The notes beneath the pieces were generated by a model. The model searched no databases. It saw nothing but the letters and a program-made list of their open reading frames with translations, and had not been told where the DNA came from. A stretch of DNA of 5,940 nt, from the NCBI GenBank assembly GCA_041476545.1, contig JBGOTP010000319.1:1-5940 (forward strand). The letters run 5' to 3'. This stretch comes from JBGOTP01 sp041476545 (lineage in GTDB: Bacteria > Acidobacteriota > Vicinamibacteria > Vicinamibacterales > CAVVIG01). The position numbers and the translations under genes were made by a program. This document shows positions 1-5,833 of this stretch, piece by piece (within the stretch, counting starts at the first letter, position 1; each line of letters opens with the position of its first letter).

Positions 1-5
1 ACGAA

Positions 6-11
6 AAGGGA
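6..11 (+). promoter_or_regulatory. Shine-Dalgarno sequence for lnt
   Basis: The purine-rich AAGGGA run ends 4 bases before the ATG at 16. It is a good match to the anti-Shine-Dalgarno sequence at a workable spacing and supports that ATG over later in-frame starts. The promoter is not visible because the window begins only 15 bases before the gene. Confidence 0.6.
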
Positions 12-15
12 ATTC

Positions 16-1656
16 ATGCTGTCCGCATTGTATCCCCCGGCTTTGGCTCGGGCTACACTGACATTCGCATTGGTGACTCGTTCCTCGGACCATCTGCTTG
101 CGGCCGCGTCCGGCCTGCTGCTCGCGTTCAGCTTTCCGACGGTGGGCCATCCCATCTTCAGCTGGATAGCCCTGGCTCCTCTCCTCGTTGCGCTGCAGCG
201 TGGGACGCAGCGACGGGCTTTTGCTTTGGGGGTGATCACAGGGGGCCTGTATTTTGCCGGCACACTCTACTGGCTCACCCGCGTGATGGTGGTGTACGGC
301 GGGCTCGCCCAGTGGGTCGCCGTCCCGATCAACGTCGCGCTCGTGGCTTTCCTTGCCCTGTTTCCGGCGCTCTTCGCGGTCATCGTTCGTCGCCTGGTCG
401 CGGCGTCCGGTCCTCGCGCACTGCTCGCGGCGCCCTTCGTGTGGGTCGCGACCGAGCTGGGACGCACGTATCTGTTCAGCGGCTTCCCCTGGGTGTTGCT
501 CGGGTACAGCCAGGCCACGGTTCTCCCCGTGGCCCAACTCGCGAGCCTGGTCGGCGTCTACGGCATCAGCGCGCTCGTGGCCAGCGTGAGCGCCGCGCTG
601 GCCTTCACCGTTGCGCCCGGCTTCAATGTAGCGTCCGGCTTCAGCCGGACTACTGATGCTCACGGCGGTCCGGCTAAAGCCGGACGCTACATTCCGCTCG
701 ACGTTTACGCTCCGCTCATCGTCGTGCTCGCGGTAGTGCTGGCGGTCGTTGCGTGGGGCAGTCGCCGCGTCGCGAGCGCGGAGTGGACGCGAAGCGGCGA
801 GCCTGTGCGCGTCGGGCTCGTTCAGGGCAACGTCGACCAGGCCGAGAAATGGGACGTGGCAAGGGCGGCATCGATCTTCAACAGCTACCTGGAGATGAGT
901 CGCCAGGCGATTCGGGAAGGCGCCGAAGTCGTCGTCTGGCCCGAGGCGTCCACGCCTTTCTTCTTTGAGGAAGATCGCGCCGGGGCGGACCGCGTGCGGA
1001 TGCTGGCTCGGGAGGCGCGGGTGCCGATCCTGTTGGGGAGCGATCAGGTCGAGCGCGGCACCACCAATCGGTACTTCAACGCGGCGTTCCTCGTGCGACC
1101 GGACGGCACGACGGGCGGCGTCTACCGCAAGATTCATCTCGTGCCGTTTGGCGAGTACGTGCCGCGACTGTTTTTCTTCGCGAATCGTCTGGTCGAGGCG
1201 GTATCGGATTTTTCGCCGGGGGAGTCGGCCGTCCTCCTGCCCGTCAACGGCCACCTCGTCAGCACCTCCATCTGCTATGAAATCGTCTACCCGAACCTCG
1301 TCCGTCAGTTCGTCCGGCAGGGAAGTGAACTCCTGACCACGATCACCAACGACGCGTGGTTTGGCCCGACGTCGGCGCCCTACCAGCACTTCGAGCAGGC
1401 ATCGATGCGCGCGATCGAAGACGGCCGGTATCTGGTCCGCGCCGCCAATACCGGGGTGAGCGGCATCGTCGATCCCTACGGTCGCGTGCTGGCGCGGAGC
1501 CGCCTCTACGAGCCGGCGGTCGTCGTTGGCGAGGCGCGCTTTCTGCGCGTATCCACGCTGTACGCGCGCACGGGCGATCTGTTCGCGTATCTGGCGACTG
1601 TGGTCACGCTCCTGTTGCTGTTACAATCTCACCTATGGCGACTGTCGACGACCTGA
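16..1656 (+). CDS. lnt: Apolipoprotein N-acyltransferase Lnt
   Basis: Lnt transfers a fatty acid from phospholipid to the free amino group of the diacylglyceryl-cysteine of lipoproteins, the last step of lipoprotein maturation in the inner membrane. The 546-residue product has the family layout: about seven hydrophobic segments in residues 26-248, a periplasmic nitrilase-type domain at about 260-510, and a last membrane helix at about 521-538. The catalytic triad is visible: Glu310 in VVVWPEAS, Lys372 in YRKIHLVPFGEY and Cys420 in STSICYEI (E267, K335 and C387 in E. coli). NDAWFG (445-450) and the conserved FPW (157-159) are also present. The ATG at 16 has a good ribosome binding site. The length is somewhat above the E. 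coli enzyme (512), partly because a 23-residue segment (204-226) is encoded by an inserted REP doublet between helices 6 and 7. The 3' end overlaps prfB by 22 bases. Confidence 0.96.
   Translation: MLSALYPPALARATLTFALVTRSSDHLLAAASGLLLAFSFPTVGHPIFSWIALAPLLVALQRGTQRRAFALGVITGGLYFAGTLYWLTRVMVVYGGLAQWVAVPINVALVAFLALFPALFAVIVRRLVAASGPRALLAAPFVWVATELGRTYLFSGFPWVLLGYSQATVLPVAQLASLVGVYGISALVASVSAALAFTVAPGFNVASGFSRTTDAHGGPAKAGRYIPLDVYAPLIVVLAVVLAVVAWGSRRVASAEWTRSGEPVRVGLVQGNVDQAEKWDVARAASIFNSYLEMSRQAIREGAEVVVWPEASTPFFFEEDRAGADRVRMLAREARVPILLGSDQVERGTTNRYFNAAFLVRPDGTTGGVYRKIHLVPFGEYVPRLFFFANRLVEAVSDFSPGESAVLLPVNGHLVSTSICYEIVYPNLVRQFVRQGSELLTTITNDAWFGPTSAPYQHFEQASMRAIEDGRYLVRAANTGVSGIVDPYGRVLARSRLYEPAVVVGEARFLRVSTLYARTGDLFAYLATVVTLLLLLQSHLWRLSTT
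625..693. repeat. REP doublet (REPIN-like) inserted in frame inside lnt
   Basis: Two 26-base arms (625-650 and 668-693) are reverse complements with one mismatch and enclose a 17-base spacer. Each arm is itself a hairpin: GTCCGGCT-TC-AGCCGGAC at 633-650 and GTCCGGCT-AA-AGCCGGAC at 668-685. The left arm is headed by GTAGC (628-632) and the right arm ends with GCTAC (686-690). GTAG heads on palindromes arranged as an inverted pair are the hallmark of REP/REPIN elements mobilised by RAYT (TnpA_REP) transposases. The block is 69 bases, exactly 23 codons, and reads N-V-A-S-G-F-S-R... to ...A-G-R-Y-I within Lnt residues 204-226. It stays open and keeps the lnt frame. The multicopy nature is inferred, since only one full element is in the window. 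Confidence 0.85.
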
Positions 1657-2781
1657 GACGACGATACGAAGACTTGAGCAAGCGGGCGGGCGATCTTCGG
1701 AGTTATCTTTGAAGTCGCACGCCCGGACGACGAACTGACCCGCCTCGAAGCACGAACGGCCGCGCCGGACTTCTGGAAGGACCAGGCCGAGGCGCAGAAG
1801 ATCCTTCAGAGGCGCCGCCGGCTCGAGCAGGATCGCGACCTCATGCTCTCGCTCAGGAAGCGGAGCGACGATCTGGCGGTGCTCGTGGAGTGGGCGGACG
1901 CCGGCGAACCGGTGGATGCCGAATTCGCACAGGCGCTCGATGCGCTCGATCAGGAGGTGCAGGCCGGCGAGATCAAGAAGATGCTCGGTGGCGAGCACGA
2001 TCGCCGGAACGCGATTCTGACGATTCATCCGGGCGCGGGTGGCACCGAGTCGCAGGACTGGGCCGAGATGCTCCTGCGCATGTACCAGCGATGGATCGAG
2101 CGGCGCGGGTTCAAGAGCGAGATGATCGACTATCAGCCCGGCGAGCAGGCGGGGCTGAAGAGTGCCACGCTGACTGTCGCGGGCGACTATGCCTACGGCC
2201 TGCTGTCGGCCGAGGCGGGCGTCCATCGCCTGGTGCGCATCTCGCCGTTCGATCAGGCGGCTCGCCGGCACACGTCGTTTGCGTCCGTGTACGTCTGGCC
2301 GGAGCTGCCGGAAGACGCGGATATCGAGATCGACGAGAAGGATCTGCGCATCGATACGTTCCGGTCGAGCGGCGCGGGCGGGCAGCACGTCAACGTCACC
2401 GATTCGGCGGTGCGTCTCACGCACCTTCCGACAGGGATGGTCGTGTCCTGCCAGAACGAGCGGTCGCAGCACCGCAATCGCGACTCGGCCATGAAGGTGC
2501 TGAAGGCGCGACTCTTCGATGTCAAGCTGAAGGAGCAGCAGGAAAAGCTCTCACAAATCAGCGGCACGAAGAAAGACATCGCGTTTGGCAGCCAGATTCG
2601 CAGCTACGTCCTCCATCCGTACCAGATGGCGAAGGACCACCGCACCAAAGAGCAGGTCGGCGATGTCAACCGGGTCCTCGACGGCGATCTCGATCCGTTC
2701 ATCAAGAGCTTCCTGATGAAGAAAGCCAACGGCACACTGGGCGAGCCGGCTGCGGATGATGATCCGGATGCCAACCCGTAG
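1635..2781 (+). CDS. prfB: Peptide chain release factor 2, joined by programmed +1 frameshift
   Basis: RF2 recognises UAA and UGA in the ribosomal A site and triggers peptidyl-tRNA hydrolysis. The gene begins at ATG 1635 and encodes 25 codons (MATVDDLRRRYEDL...RSYL) before an in-frame TGA at 1710-1712. Reading resumes in the +1 frame at GAA 1711 and runs to TAG 2779-2781, giving 381 residues (E. coli RF2 has 365). The joined product aligns throughout with RF2: helical N-terminal domain, stop-codon-recognition motif SPF at about 203-205 and peptidyl-transferase-centre motif GGQ at about 248-250 (205-207 and 250-252 in E. coli). The residue matching E. coli position 246 is Ser, in SSGAGGQ. The start lies 22 bases inside lnt with no clear ribosome binding site, so translational coupling is likely. 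SPF rather than PxT separates it from RF1. A simple ORF caller would truncate it to begin at ATG 1843. Confidence 0.95.
1698..1712 (+). promoter_or_regulatory. prfB programmed +1 frameshift site
   Basis: The codons read CGG-AGT-TAT-CTT-TGA. CTT followed by TGA is the conserved slip site, where the P-site tRNA(Leu) shifts from CTT to TTT while RF2 decodes the UGA slowly. The upstream GGAG (1699-1702) can pair with the anti-Shine-Dalgarno and drive slippage. It is weaker than the AGGGGG of E. coli and sits 4 bases from CTT. The base after the stop is A, whereas E. coli has C. Low RF2 favours frameshifting and so more RF2, which is the known autoregulatory loop for this family. Confidence 0.93.
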
Positions 2782-2827
2782 GCCCGACCTTGAGTGAACG
2801 ACCTGTGAGCCCGACCGCGAGGTCGGG
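2778..2827 (+). repeat. CCCGACC repeat and stem-loop at the prfB-murJ junction
   Basis: CCCGACC occurs at 2783-2789 and again at 2810-2816, and its complement GGTCGGG lies at 2821-2827. The second copy and the complement form a perfect 7-bp stem closed by a GCGA (GNRA-type) tetraloop. The first copy could pair with the same arm instead, so the two pairings are mutually exclusive. GTAG at 2778-2781, which supplies the prfB stop codon, precedes the first copy as in REP sequences. The block covers the murJ TTG start (2790) and its first 12 to 13 codons. It could be a degenerate REP element, a translational control structure, or both. Confidence 0.5.
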
Positions 2828-4394
2828 GGGTAGGTCCCGTTCAGCCGTGTTGGTGGCCGCGGGCATTCTCCTCAGCCGTCTGGCGGGGCTCGTTCGATCG
2901 CGCGTCTTCTCGGCGTACTTCGGTCTCGAGTTCGACGCCGCCGACGCGTTTACGGCCGCGCTGCGCATTCCCAATTTTCTCCAGAACCTGTTCGGCGAGG
3001 GCGTGCTTTCAGCCTCCTTCATCCCCGTCTACGCCGGCCTGCTCGCGCGTGGCGATCGGCGCGAGGCCGATCGCGTCGCCAGCACCGTTGGGGCGTTGCT
3101 CGGACTGGTGGTCTCGCTCCTTGTGGTGATTGGCGTGCTCGCCACTCCGGCGCTCATCGCCGTCATCGCCCCGGGGTTCAGCGGCGAGAAACGGATCCTG
3201 ACGATTGCGATCGTCCGCATTCTGTTTCCGGGGACCGGCCTCCTGGTGATGTCGGCCTGGTGTCTTGGGATTCTCAATAGTCATCACCGCTTTCTGCTGT
3301 CGTACGCGTCGCCCGTGATGTGGAACGTGGCGATGATCGGCACGCTTCTGTTGTTTGGCGGGAATGCGACGCTGCCGCGCCTTGCCGTGAACCTCGCGTG
3401 GGGATCGGTCGTGGGCAGCGCGCTGCAGTTCGGTGTGCAGATTCCGGTCGTGCTGAGCGTCGCGCCGGATGTCCGCCTCGCGCTTGGCGCGATGTCCGAG
3501 CACGTGCGGACGGTCATTCGCAACTTCGTTCCCGTGTTCATCAGCCGCGGCGTGGTGCAGTTGAGCGCGTACGTCGACTCGCTGCTCGCGAGCTACCTTC
3601 CCACGGGTGCCATGACCGGCTTGGCCAACGCGTACTTGTTGTCGATGCTGCCCGTGAGTCTATTTGGCATGTCTGTCGCCGCGGCCGAGTTGCCGTCCAT
3701 GTCCGGAGAGGCCCAGGCCGGGGAGGGCGGCGTTCAACGAGTCAACGATGCACTCAGACAACGGCTGGACGGCGGACTTCGGCAGATTGCGTTTTTCGTG
3801 GTGCCCTCGGCGATGGCGTTCCTGGCCCTGGGCGACGTGATTGCGGGCGCCGTCTTTCAGGTGGGGCGCTTCCGTCACGCGGATTCGGTGTACGTCTGGG
3901 GCATTCTCGCGGGATCGGCGGTCGGTTTGCTGGCCTCGACGCTAGGCCGTTTGTATTCCTCCGCCTACTACGCGTTGCGGGACACACGCACGCCCCTTCA
4001 TTTCGCGCTCGTCCGGGTGGGATTGACGACGGTCCTGGGGTATCTGTTTGCGTTTCCCCTGCCGCGATGGTTTGGCATTCCCGCGATGTGGGGCGCGGCC
4101 GGGCTGACGGCGTCCGCCGGTATGGCCGGCTGGGTCGAAATGTTTCTGCTTCGACGGGGAATGAATCGCCGTATCGGCCGCACCGGCCTCTCGGCGGACT
4201 ATGTCGCGAAGCTCTGGGCTGCGGCGGCGGTGGGGGCGGCCGTCGCGTGGCTGGTGAAGCTCGCCGTGCCGACATCGCTGCATCCGACGATCGTCGGCGC
4301 CCTCGTGCTCGTGCCGTATCTCGCCGTCTTCCTGGGCGCGGCGGCATTGTTCGGCGTGCCCCTTGGGATCCGCGGCCTCAAACGCTCGAGCTGA
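2790..4394 (+). CDS. murJ: Lipid II flippase MurJ (MviN family)
   Basis: MurJ flips undecaprenyl-linked lipid II across the inner membrane for peptidoglycan synthesis. The 534-residue product is a polytopic membrane protein of the MOP superfamily with many hydrophobic helices throughout. The N-terminal signature is clear: SRLAGLVRSRVFSAYFG (residues 29-45), ADAFTAALRIPNFLQN and LFGEGVLSASFIPVYA (67-82). Arg30 and Arg36 match the essential R18 and R24 of E. coli MurJ. The positions matching R52 and R270 are Gln65 and Leu283 by my hand alignment. The C-terminal half keeps YSSAYYALRDTRTP (389-402). The start is TTG at 2790, 8 bases after the prfB stop, with no strong Shine-Dalgarno sequence. GTG at 2805 is an alternative that would remove only five residues. 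Tight spacing suggests co-transcription with lnt and prfB. Confidence 0.93.
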   Translation: MSERPVSPTARSGGRSRSAVLVAAGILLSRLAGLVRSRVFSAYFGLEFDAADAFTAALRIPNFLQNLFGEGVLSASFIPVYAGLLARGDRREADRVASTVGALLGLVVSLLVVIGVLATPALIAVIAPGFSGEKRILTIAIVRILFPGTGLLVMSAWCLGILNSHHRFLLSYASPVMWNVAMIGTLLLFGGNATLPRLAVNLAWGSVVGSALQFGVQIPVVLSVAPDVRLALGAMSEHVRTVIRNFVPVFISRGVVQLSAYVDSLLASYLPTGAMTGLANAYLLSMLPVSLFGMSVAAAELPSMSGEAQAGEGGVQRVNDALRQRLDGGLRQIAFFVVPSAMAFLALGDVIAGAVFQVGRFRHADSVYVWGILAGSAVGLLASTLGRLYSSAYYALRDTRTPLHFALVRVGLTTVLGYLFAFPLPRWFGIPAMWGAAGLTASAGMAGWVEMFLLRRGMNRRIGRTGLSADYVAKLWAAAAVGAAVAWLVKLAVPTSLHPTIVGALVLVPYLAVFLGAAALFGVPLGIRGLKRSS

Positions 4395-4546
4395 AGAGCA
4401 GGTCGTCGCCCTCAACGTGCAGGATTCTGCAATTGGATGGGCGTCCACATTGGCAGAAATACTGACGTGAGACGACACCACATGGCGATTCATTGGGCTA
4501 TACAAGTGCGGCCAGGCTGGCACGCCGTTCGCTCGCGGGATGCGGC
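4395..4546. other. Non-coding gap between murJ and intI
   Basis: No gene is supported here. A short hairpin TGCAG-GATT-CTGCA lies at 4418-4431, with no T tract after it, so a terminator for the murJ unit is not convincing. In classical integrons attI and the cassette promoter lie on this 5' side of intI. I see no GTTRRRY core site and no obvious match to the CTGT-N8-ACAG LexA operator that controls some integron integrases. TATACA at 4499-4504 resembles a -10 box but has no good -35 partner at 17 bases. Confidence 0.6.
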
Positions 4547-5554
4547 ATGGCCGATTCCTCTCATGCTCCCAAGGTCGTCCCGCTTCCAGAAGGGTCGCGA
4601 CCGAAGCTCCTCGATCAAGTACGGCACATCATCCGCATGCGGCACTATAGCCGGCGGACCGAGGCCACGTACGCTCACTGGATCCGGCGATTCATCGTCT
4701 TTCACCAGAAGAAGCATCCGTCGACGATGGGAGCCGCGGAGATCACCGCATTCCTGTCGTGGCTGGCGACCAGCCAACGTGTTAGCGCATCGACGCAGAA
4801 TCAGGCGCTGAGCGCCGTGTTGTTTCTCTACCGCCATGTACTCCGCGTCGAAGTTGGCGCCGTCGAACAGGTGCCGAGCGCCAAGCTGCCGCATCGGGTC
4901 CCCGTCGTGCTCAGTCGGGAAGAAGTCGGCAGGATCTTTCAGAGTCTCCAGGGGACGATGTGGATGGTCGCGGCCCTGCTCTATGGGGCCGGGCTGCGGT
5001 TGCAGGAGTGTCTGGAGCTTCGAGTCAAGGACCTCGACTTTGACCGGCACGAAATTGTCGTTCGACGGGGCAAGGGGCAGAAGGACCGGCGGACGATGTT
5101 GCCTGTGGCCATCGAGGAGCGGCTTCGGGGACACTTGCGCGAGGTGAGACAGCAGCATGAACGGGATCTCGCCGATGGCGTGGGGCGGGTCGTACTGCCT
5201 TTTGCACTGGATCGCAAGTATCCCAACGCCGCCACGGACTGGGCCTGGCAGTTTGTGTTTCCCGCCGCGCGGATTTGTCGCGATCCGCGTTGGGGCCCAC
5301 CGTCGCGTTTTCACTTGCACGAGTCGGCCGTGCAGCGGGAGGTGGCGGATGCCGCGCGCCGGGCGGGGCTGGCCAAGCGTGTCGGTCCGCACGTGTTTCG
5401 TCACTCGTTCGCGACGCATCTGCTGGAAGACGGCCATGACATCCGGACTGTCCAGGAGTTGCTCGGACATTCCGACGTCAGCACGACGATGATGTATTTG
5501 CACGTGTTGAATCGCGGCGGGCTTGGTGTGCGCAGTCCGTTCGACCGGCTATGA
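4547..5554 (+). CDS. intI: Integron integrase IntI, tyrosine recombinase
   Basis: IntI recombines the folded single strand of attC sites with attI to capture and shuffle gene cassettes. From ATG 4547 the product is 335 residues, close to class 1 IntI1 (337) and alignable over its whole length. The SAM-like N-terminal domain shows KLLDQVRHIIRMRHYSRRTE (20-39) and AEITAFLSWLA (64-74). Catalytic residues are all present and each lies 5 positions beyond its IntI1 counterpart: Arg151 (GAGLRLQE), Lys176 (GKGQKDR), His282 and Arg285 (PHVFRHSFATHLL), His308 (LLGHSDVSTT) and nucleophile Tyr317. The additional segment diagnostic of IntI, absent from XerC/XerD, is seen at about 240-266 (RDPRWG...RFHLHESAVQREV). 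GGGA at 4537-4540 is a plausible ribosome binding site. An in-frame TTG at 4493 would add 18 residues unlike the family. The gene points away from murJ, so its 5' side faces housekeeping genes, not cassettes. Confidence 0.95.
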   Translation: MADSSHAPKVVPLPEGSRPKLLDQVRHIIRMRHYSRRTEATYAHWIRRFIVFHQKKHPSTMGAAEITAFLSWLATSQRVSASTQNQALSAVLFLYRHVLRVEVGAVEQVPSAKLPHRVPVVLSREEVGRIFQSLQGTMWMVAALLYGAGLRLQECLELRVKDLDFDRHEIVVRRGKGQKDRRTMLPVAIEERLRGHLREVRQQHERDLADGVGRVVLPFALDRKYPNAATDWAWQFVFPAARICRDPRWGPPSRFHLHESAVQREVADAARRAGLAKRVGPHVFRHSFATHLLEDGHDIRTVQELLGHSDVSTTMMYLHVLNRGGLGVRSPFDRL

Positions 5555-5560
5555 AGATTG

Positions 5561-5594
5561 AGCGCCGGATTAGCCGCGAGGCGTTGCGGCCAAT
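5561..5594 (+). repeat. Direct repeat copy 1 with hairpin, just after intI
   Basis: This copy starts 6 bases after the intI stop. It contains AGCGCCGGA (5561-5569) and the 12-mer ATTAGCCGCGAG (5569-5580), both of which recur in copy 2. The 12-mer opens a hairpin: ATTAGCCGC (5569-5577) pairs with GCGGCCAAT (5586-5594) at 8 of 9 positions across an 8-base loop. No T tract follows, so a simple terminator is unlikely. Its place next to intI would suit an attI-like site in an inverted integron, but the ATTAGCC core departs from the GTTRRRY consensus. Confidence 0.5.
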
Positions 5595-5719
5595 CGCGCC
5601 GCCAACCGGACGCGCGTACCCATCGCCAAGCGATTCGTACTACGGGACTTGGGCGTCCGTTGGCGTGGTCGTCGTTCCGCGTTCACTGCAGCGGGCCGCG
5701 GCGAGCCACACCGTTTGCA

Positions 5720-5816
5720 GCTAATCCAGCCTCGCCGGCACCGTTGAGATTACGTGGAGTCTCTGATCTTTCAGCACATTGACGCGAGGCTCAGCGCCGG
5801 AGACTCCAGCATTAGC
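5720..5816 (+). other. Nested inverted repeats, attC-like but non-canonical
   Basis: GCTAAT (5720-5725) is complementary to ATTAGC (5811-5816). Inside it, CCGGC (5735-5739) is complementary to GCCGG (5796-5800), and TGAG (5745-5748) is complementary to CTCA (5790-5793). The spacers between the outer and inner pairs are 9 and 10 bases. This nested near-symmetrical layout resembles the R''-L''-L'-R' architecture of integron attC sites. However, the outer boxes read GCTAAT/ATTAGC, where attC has RYYYAAC/GTTRRRY, so the near-invariant GTT is lost. Alternative strong pairings exist in the same stretch (AGCCTCGC 5728-5735 with GCGAGGCT 5784-5791). The recombination-site reading is speculative. Confidence 0.25.
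5755..5808. repeat. Perfect 9-bp inverted repeat TGGAGTCTC / GAGACTCCA
   Basis: TGGAGTCTC at 5755-5763 is exactly complementary to GAGACTCCA at 5800-5808, with a 36-base interval. A smaller hairpin CTGA-TCTT-TCAG (5763-5774) starts at the inner end of the left arm. The right arm lies exactly at the insertion that separates the two conserved blocks of direct repeat copy 2. No gene or known operator explains it. Confidence 0.5.
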
Positions 5817-5833
5817 CGCGAGCGTGAAGCGGC
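5793..5833 (+). repeat. Direct repeat copy 2
   Basis: AGCGCCGGA (5793-5801) and ATTAGCCGCGAG (5811-5822) match copy 1 at 5561-5580 but are separated by 9 extra bases. The 12-mers of the two copies are 242 bases apart. As in copy 1, the GCCGC of the 12-mer (5815-5819) can pair with a downstream GCGGC (5829-5833) across a 9-base loop whose sequence differs from copy 1. Conservation of the stem with a changed loop hints that the fold matters. Confidence 0.45.

Noticed and set aside
1633..2472. Long open frame of 279 codons on the - strand opposite prfB
   Set aside because: It lies antisense to a certain prfB gene in GC-rich DNA, where antisense frames stay open by codon bias. The product is Arg/His/Leu-rich and matches no family I recognise.
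1635..2781. prfB as a frameshifted pseudogene
   Set aside because: The frame change occurs exactly at CTT TGA after 25 codons with an upstream GGAG, the known programmed site. The joined product is complete with SPF and GGQ motifs.
3320..4465. 381-codon + strand frame overlapping murJ
   Set aside because: It overlaps most of a convincing MurJ in another frame and encodes an Arg/Gly-rich chain typical of frame shadows.
4450..4504. Promoter for intI from TTGGCA (4450-4455) and TATACA (4499-4504)
   Set aside because: The two boxes are 43 bases apart, far from the 16-18 expected, and neither has a partner at the right distance.
4490..5503. 337-codon - strand frame opposite intI
   Set aside because: It is the antisense shadow of a clear integron integrase with all catalytic residues, and it has no recognisable domain.
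5569..5594. Hairpin after intI as a factor-independent terminator
   Set aside because: The stem is good but no run of T follows, and the same stem recurs about 240 bases on, which fits a repeat better than a terminator.
5558..5782. Small + strand ORF of 74 residues after intI as a possible cassette gene
   Set aside because: It starts with TTG directly after the intI stop, runs through the hairpin repeat, has Arg/Ala/Pro-rich composition and no family resemblance. I treat it as non-coding.
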